Positions 62,295 to 64,000 of a stretch of DNA of 64,000 nucleotides are shown here, piece by piece. The position numbers and the translations under genes are program-made. The notes below the pieces were generated by a model, which was not told the DNA's origin, searched no databases, and saw only the letters and a list, made by a program, of their open reading frames with translations. The stretch is taken from assembly GCA_016208105.1 (NCBI GenBank), contig JACQYS010000019.1, positions 326,494 to 390,493 on the forward strand. The letters are read 5' to 3'. Origin of the DNA: Desulfovibrio sp. (GTDB lineage: Bacteria > Desulfobacterota > Desulfovibrionia > Desulfovibrionales > Desulfovibrionaceae). How positions within the stretch are numbered: position 1 is the stretch's first letter; each line of letters opens with the position of its first letter.

Positions 62295-63236
62295 TATCCT
62301 GCTCCCTTTTGGGTGAGCGGTTGGCCTGACTGAGTTTCCGTAGTTTCTTCACAGAAGGAGCATGGCCATGAAACGACGTAAGTGGAGCGCTGAGCAGATG
62401 GTACTCATCGTCCTCGAAGGCCTCCGAGGATGACCACTCGGCGAGTTGTGCAGTGTACAAGGTATTTCTCAAACTCAGTATAAGCAATGGCGAGACCGCT
62501 TTCTGGGAAACGCCCACCGTGTGTTCGAGACGGCCACTGTGGACAAGCGTACCCAGCGGTTTGAGTTAGCAAACGCCAAGTTCAAGGGACTGATCGGCGA
62601 AAGACCCTGAAGCAAATAAACGAATGGCTGGTCGTGATGAAGCGAGGGCCTTACGCCAAGGCGGCCACTAGCAATGCGGAGCTGTTGGAACGCATTCGTA
62701 CCCTCAAGGCCGATCATCCTTTCTGGGGCTACCGCCGAATCTGGGCCCATCTGCGCTACGTTGACGAATGGAGCGTAGGCAAAAATCGGGTCCATCGGTT
62801 GATGAAGGAACACTGTCTCACGGTTCGAAGCAGTTTGCTGTTCAAGGCCAAGCGCAAGCCGACCGGCCACTAACCAAGGCTGACCAAGCCAAATCACTGG
62901 GGGGCATCGACATGACTAAGGTCATGATTGAAGACTTTGGATGGCTGTATTTGTGGTGATCGTGCTGGACGTGCACACCAAGAGGATCGTGGGCCACTAT
63001 GCCGGGTTCCAGGCCCGGGAATGGCATTGGCTGACTGCCTTGAATAAGGCCGTGAACCGACAGTTTCCCGAAGGCACACGTAGCGCTGGCCTTAATCTGA
63101 TGTCAGACAATGGCTTGTCAGCCGACCTCGGTGTGTTTCATGAAGGCCTGCAGGGCCAGGGGAGATAATCAGGCCTTCGAGGCGGAACAACTTGGCAGCG
63201 AGACTCTCCAGGCTGAAGCTTGTTAAATCGGGGACG
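62295..63236 (+). mobile_element. IS3-family element, defective copy C with internal deletion
   Basis: Left end TATCCTGCTCCCTTTT...GGTGAGCGG. orfA starts MKRRKWSAEQMVLIVLEGLR, broken by TGA. orfB has MMKRGPYAKAATSNAELLER, ADHPFWGYRRIWAHLRYVDE and GGIDMTKVMIEDFGWLYLW then a stop, continuing one frame over with VVIVLDVHTKRIVGHYAG and LNLMSDNGLS. A deletion then joins GRD.Q-like sequence to the last part FEAEQLGSETLQAEAC. The right end AGCTTGTTAAATCGGGG is shared with copy B. Confidence 0.85.
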
Positions 63237-63687
63237 GTACACGCCGGTAGCCCCTGAATGGGTGGTCAGCCTTGAGAGAGCAAATCCGGTCTAGCAGTTC
63301 GGCGTTTCGGGCGGCCACTTTGGCGTAGCAACCGCGCCTCTTCACGGCCAACCATCCGTTTTTTTTAACTCCAGGGTCAACTCGCCGACCAACCCTTTGA
63401 GATTGGCGTTCTCCAACTCAAGCCGCTGAGTGCGCTTGTCCAAGCTAGCAGTCTCAAAAACCCGGTAAGCATTGCCCAGGAAGCGATCGCGCCATTGGTA
63501 ATACTGAGATTGAGAAATGCCGTGATAGTTGATCAACTCGCCAATCGGTCGTCCTCGAAGGCCTTCGAGGACGACCAGAGCCTTCTGCTCAGGGGGTCAC
63601 TTACGTCGTTTCATGGCTCTTTTCCTCCCGGGGATCAGCCACGAAAACTCACTTAACGCAACCGCTCACCAAATGGGGGGCAGGATA
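63237..63687 (-). mobile_element. IS3-family element, truncated inverted copy D
   Basis: Read on the minus strand, the left end TATCCTGCCCCCCATTTGG lies at 63687. orfA has QKALVVLEGLRGRPIGELIN, YYQWRDRFLGNAYRVFETAS and LKGLVGELTLELKKTDGWP, followed by an A8 run and the start of orfB (VKRRGCYAKVAARNAELLDR ... HPFRGYRRV). It stops where copy C ends, so only about 450 bases remain. The 5' part of orfA has a stop near the start (GTAAGTGACC). C and D are tail to tail. Confidence 0.8.
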
Positions 63688-63711
63688 AGCGGTGAAGGAC
63701 CCTATCTAACC

Positions 63712-63912
63712 ATGAAGGAGGCAGCGGGCTACTTTGACTACGCATCTGTTACTTTCAGAAGAATCATCTAAGACTACCGAATCAACCGCTACGGCCCGAA
63801 AAAGAACAAGTTCTCACAACCTGAGCTTGCGGCCTGGATGCAGAATCCCCAGGGCCTCTTGGACGAGCCCAGGATAACCTCCTCCAGGAAACCAAAACCG
63901 CTGGAGGTGTAG
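63712..63912 (+). pseudogene. Excisionase-like small helix-turn-helix protein, interrupted
   Basis: The frame reads YLTMKEAAGYFDYASVTFRR-II, then TAA, then DYRINRYGPKKNKFSQPELA and ends at TAG 63910, one base before the integrase-like start. The opening matches the MerR-like helix-turn-helix-17 domain of excisionases, which usually reads LTVKEAA.YL.VS..TIRR.I. One in-frame TAA (63769) breaks it; the rest is intact. It could be a nonsense mutation in a formerly working xis gene. Confidence 0.6.
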
Positions 63913-63913
63913 A

Positions 63914-64000
63914 ATGAGTGTCCACTCAAGAGCCCGTGACGGCGCCTGGTTTGTTTCCTGGCGTAACGAGAACGGCAAGCAGCACAACATAATCACAGGC
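63914..64000 (+). CDS. Start of a phage-type integrase (cut by window edge)
   Basis: The first 29 codons read MSVHSRARDGAWFVSWRNEN then GKQHNIITG, which fits the N-terminal arm-binding strand set of tyrosine recombinases (XXR.RGG.W..R...NGKR). It starts one base after the excisionase-like gene's stop, with GGAGGTG as ribosome-binding site. Only the N-terminus is in view, so the catalytic residues cannot be checked. Confidence 0.5.
   Translation, partial: MSVHSRARDGAWFVSWRNENGKQHNIITG

Overview
The window looks like a chromosome segment of a GC-rich, anaerobic, sulfate-reducer-like deltaproteobacterium, most likely Desulfovibrionaceae. The evidence is the riboflavin-nusB-leuS run, a MucR/Ros zinc-finger regulator, several sigma-54 activators, a D. 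gigas-type ferredoxin, a two-FeoA Feo operon, a tetrahaem cytochrome next to a haem-binding chemoreceptor, and a Tat-exported C_GCAxxG protein. I do not name a species. The assignment rests on recognised families and gene order, not on any search.

Layout. 1-9.9 kb holds the end of a chromate transporter, a lipoprotein, a lone FCD domain, a methyltransferase, a MOSC protein, a large PAS histidine kinase, a 55-residue FlgM-like protein, a ferredoxin, a universal stress protein and a tightly overlapping apgM-thioesterase-amidohydrolase operon. 9.9-13.1 kb is an iron-uptake operon (feoA, Cys-rich small protein, second feoA, feoB) with two Fur-box-like palindromes. 13.2-14.9 kb is an ECF sigma factor operon with a putative anti-sigma protein and a Spy-like periplasmic protein, behind a structured leader. 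15-22.8 kb carries a Fur-family regulator, a cyclic-nucleotide-binding protein overlapping an ABC exporter with an enlarged ATPase domain, a degenerate GGDEF protein and an NtrB/NtrC-like pair. 22.9-31.7 kb carries the haem chemoreceptor and cytochrome, a lone methionine-synthase activation domain, a GyrI-like protein, a sigma-54 promoter driving a receiver protein and a TauE/SafE permease with a membrane partner, and an Old Yellow Enzyme.

31.7-51.8 kb is mostly housekeeping: a PEP-mutase/isocitrate-lyase family enzyme, leuS-nusB-ribH-ribBA, a Tat redox protein, ribE, a MucR-family regulator, a sigma-54 activator, a NifU-like protein, YaiI and YwbE family proteins, a membrane spermidine-synthase-like protein, tRNA-Ser(GCU), an aminotransferase-homoserine dehydrogenase operon, and purT.

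51.9-64 kb is an accessory region in decay. It starts with fragments of three adjacent genes of a Hyf/Ehr-type complex (49 kDa-like large subunit, ferredoxin, 20 kDa-like small subunit), all broken by stops and frameshifts. These are followed by several non-identical, defective copies of one IS3-family element, some nested in each other or in a second IS3-type element. Between them sits a less decayed, AT-richer three-gene operon for membrane glycosyltransferases. The window ends in a broken excisionase-like gene and the first codons of an integrase-like protein. The most interesting points are the enlarged ABC ATPase domain, the two leaders whose hairpins cover the ribosome-binding site, the haem chemoreceptor operon, the sigma-54 promoter abutting a start codon, and the IS copies that all share one frame offset.
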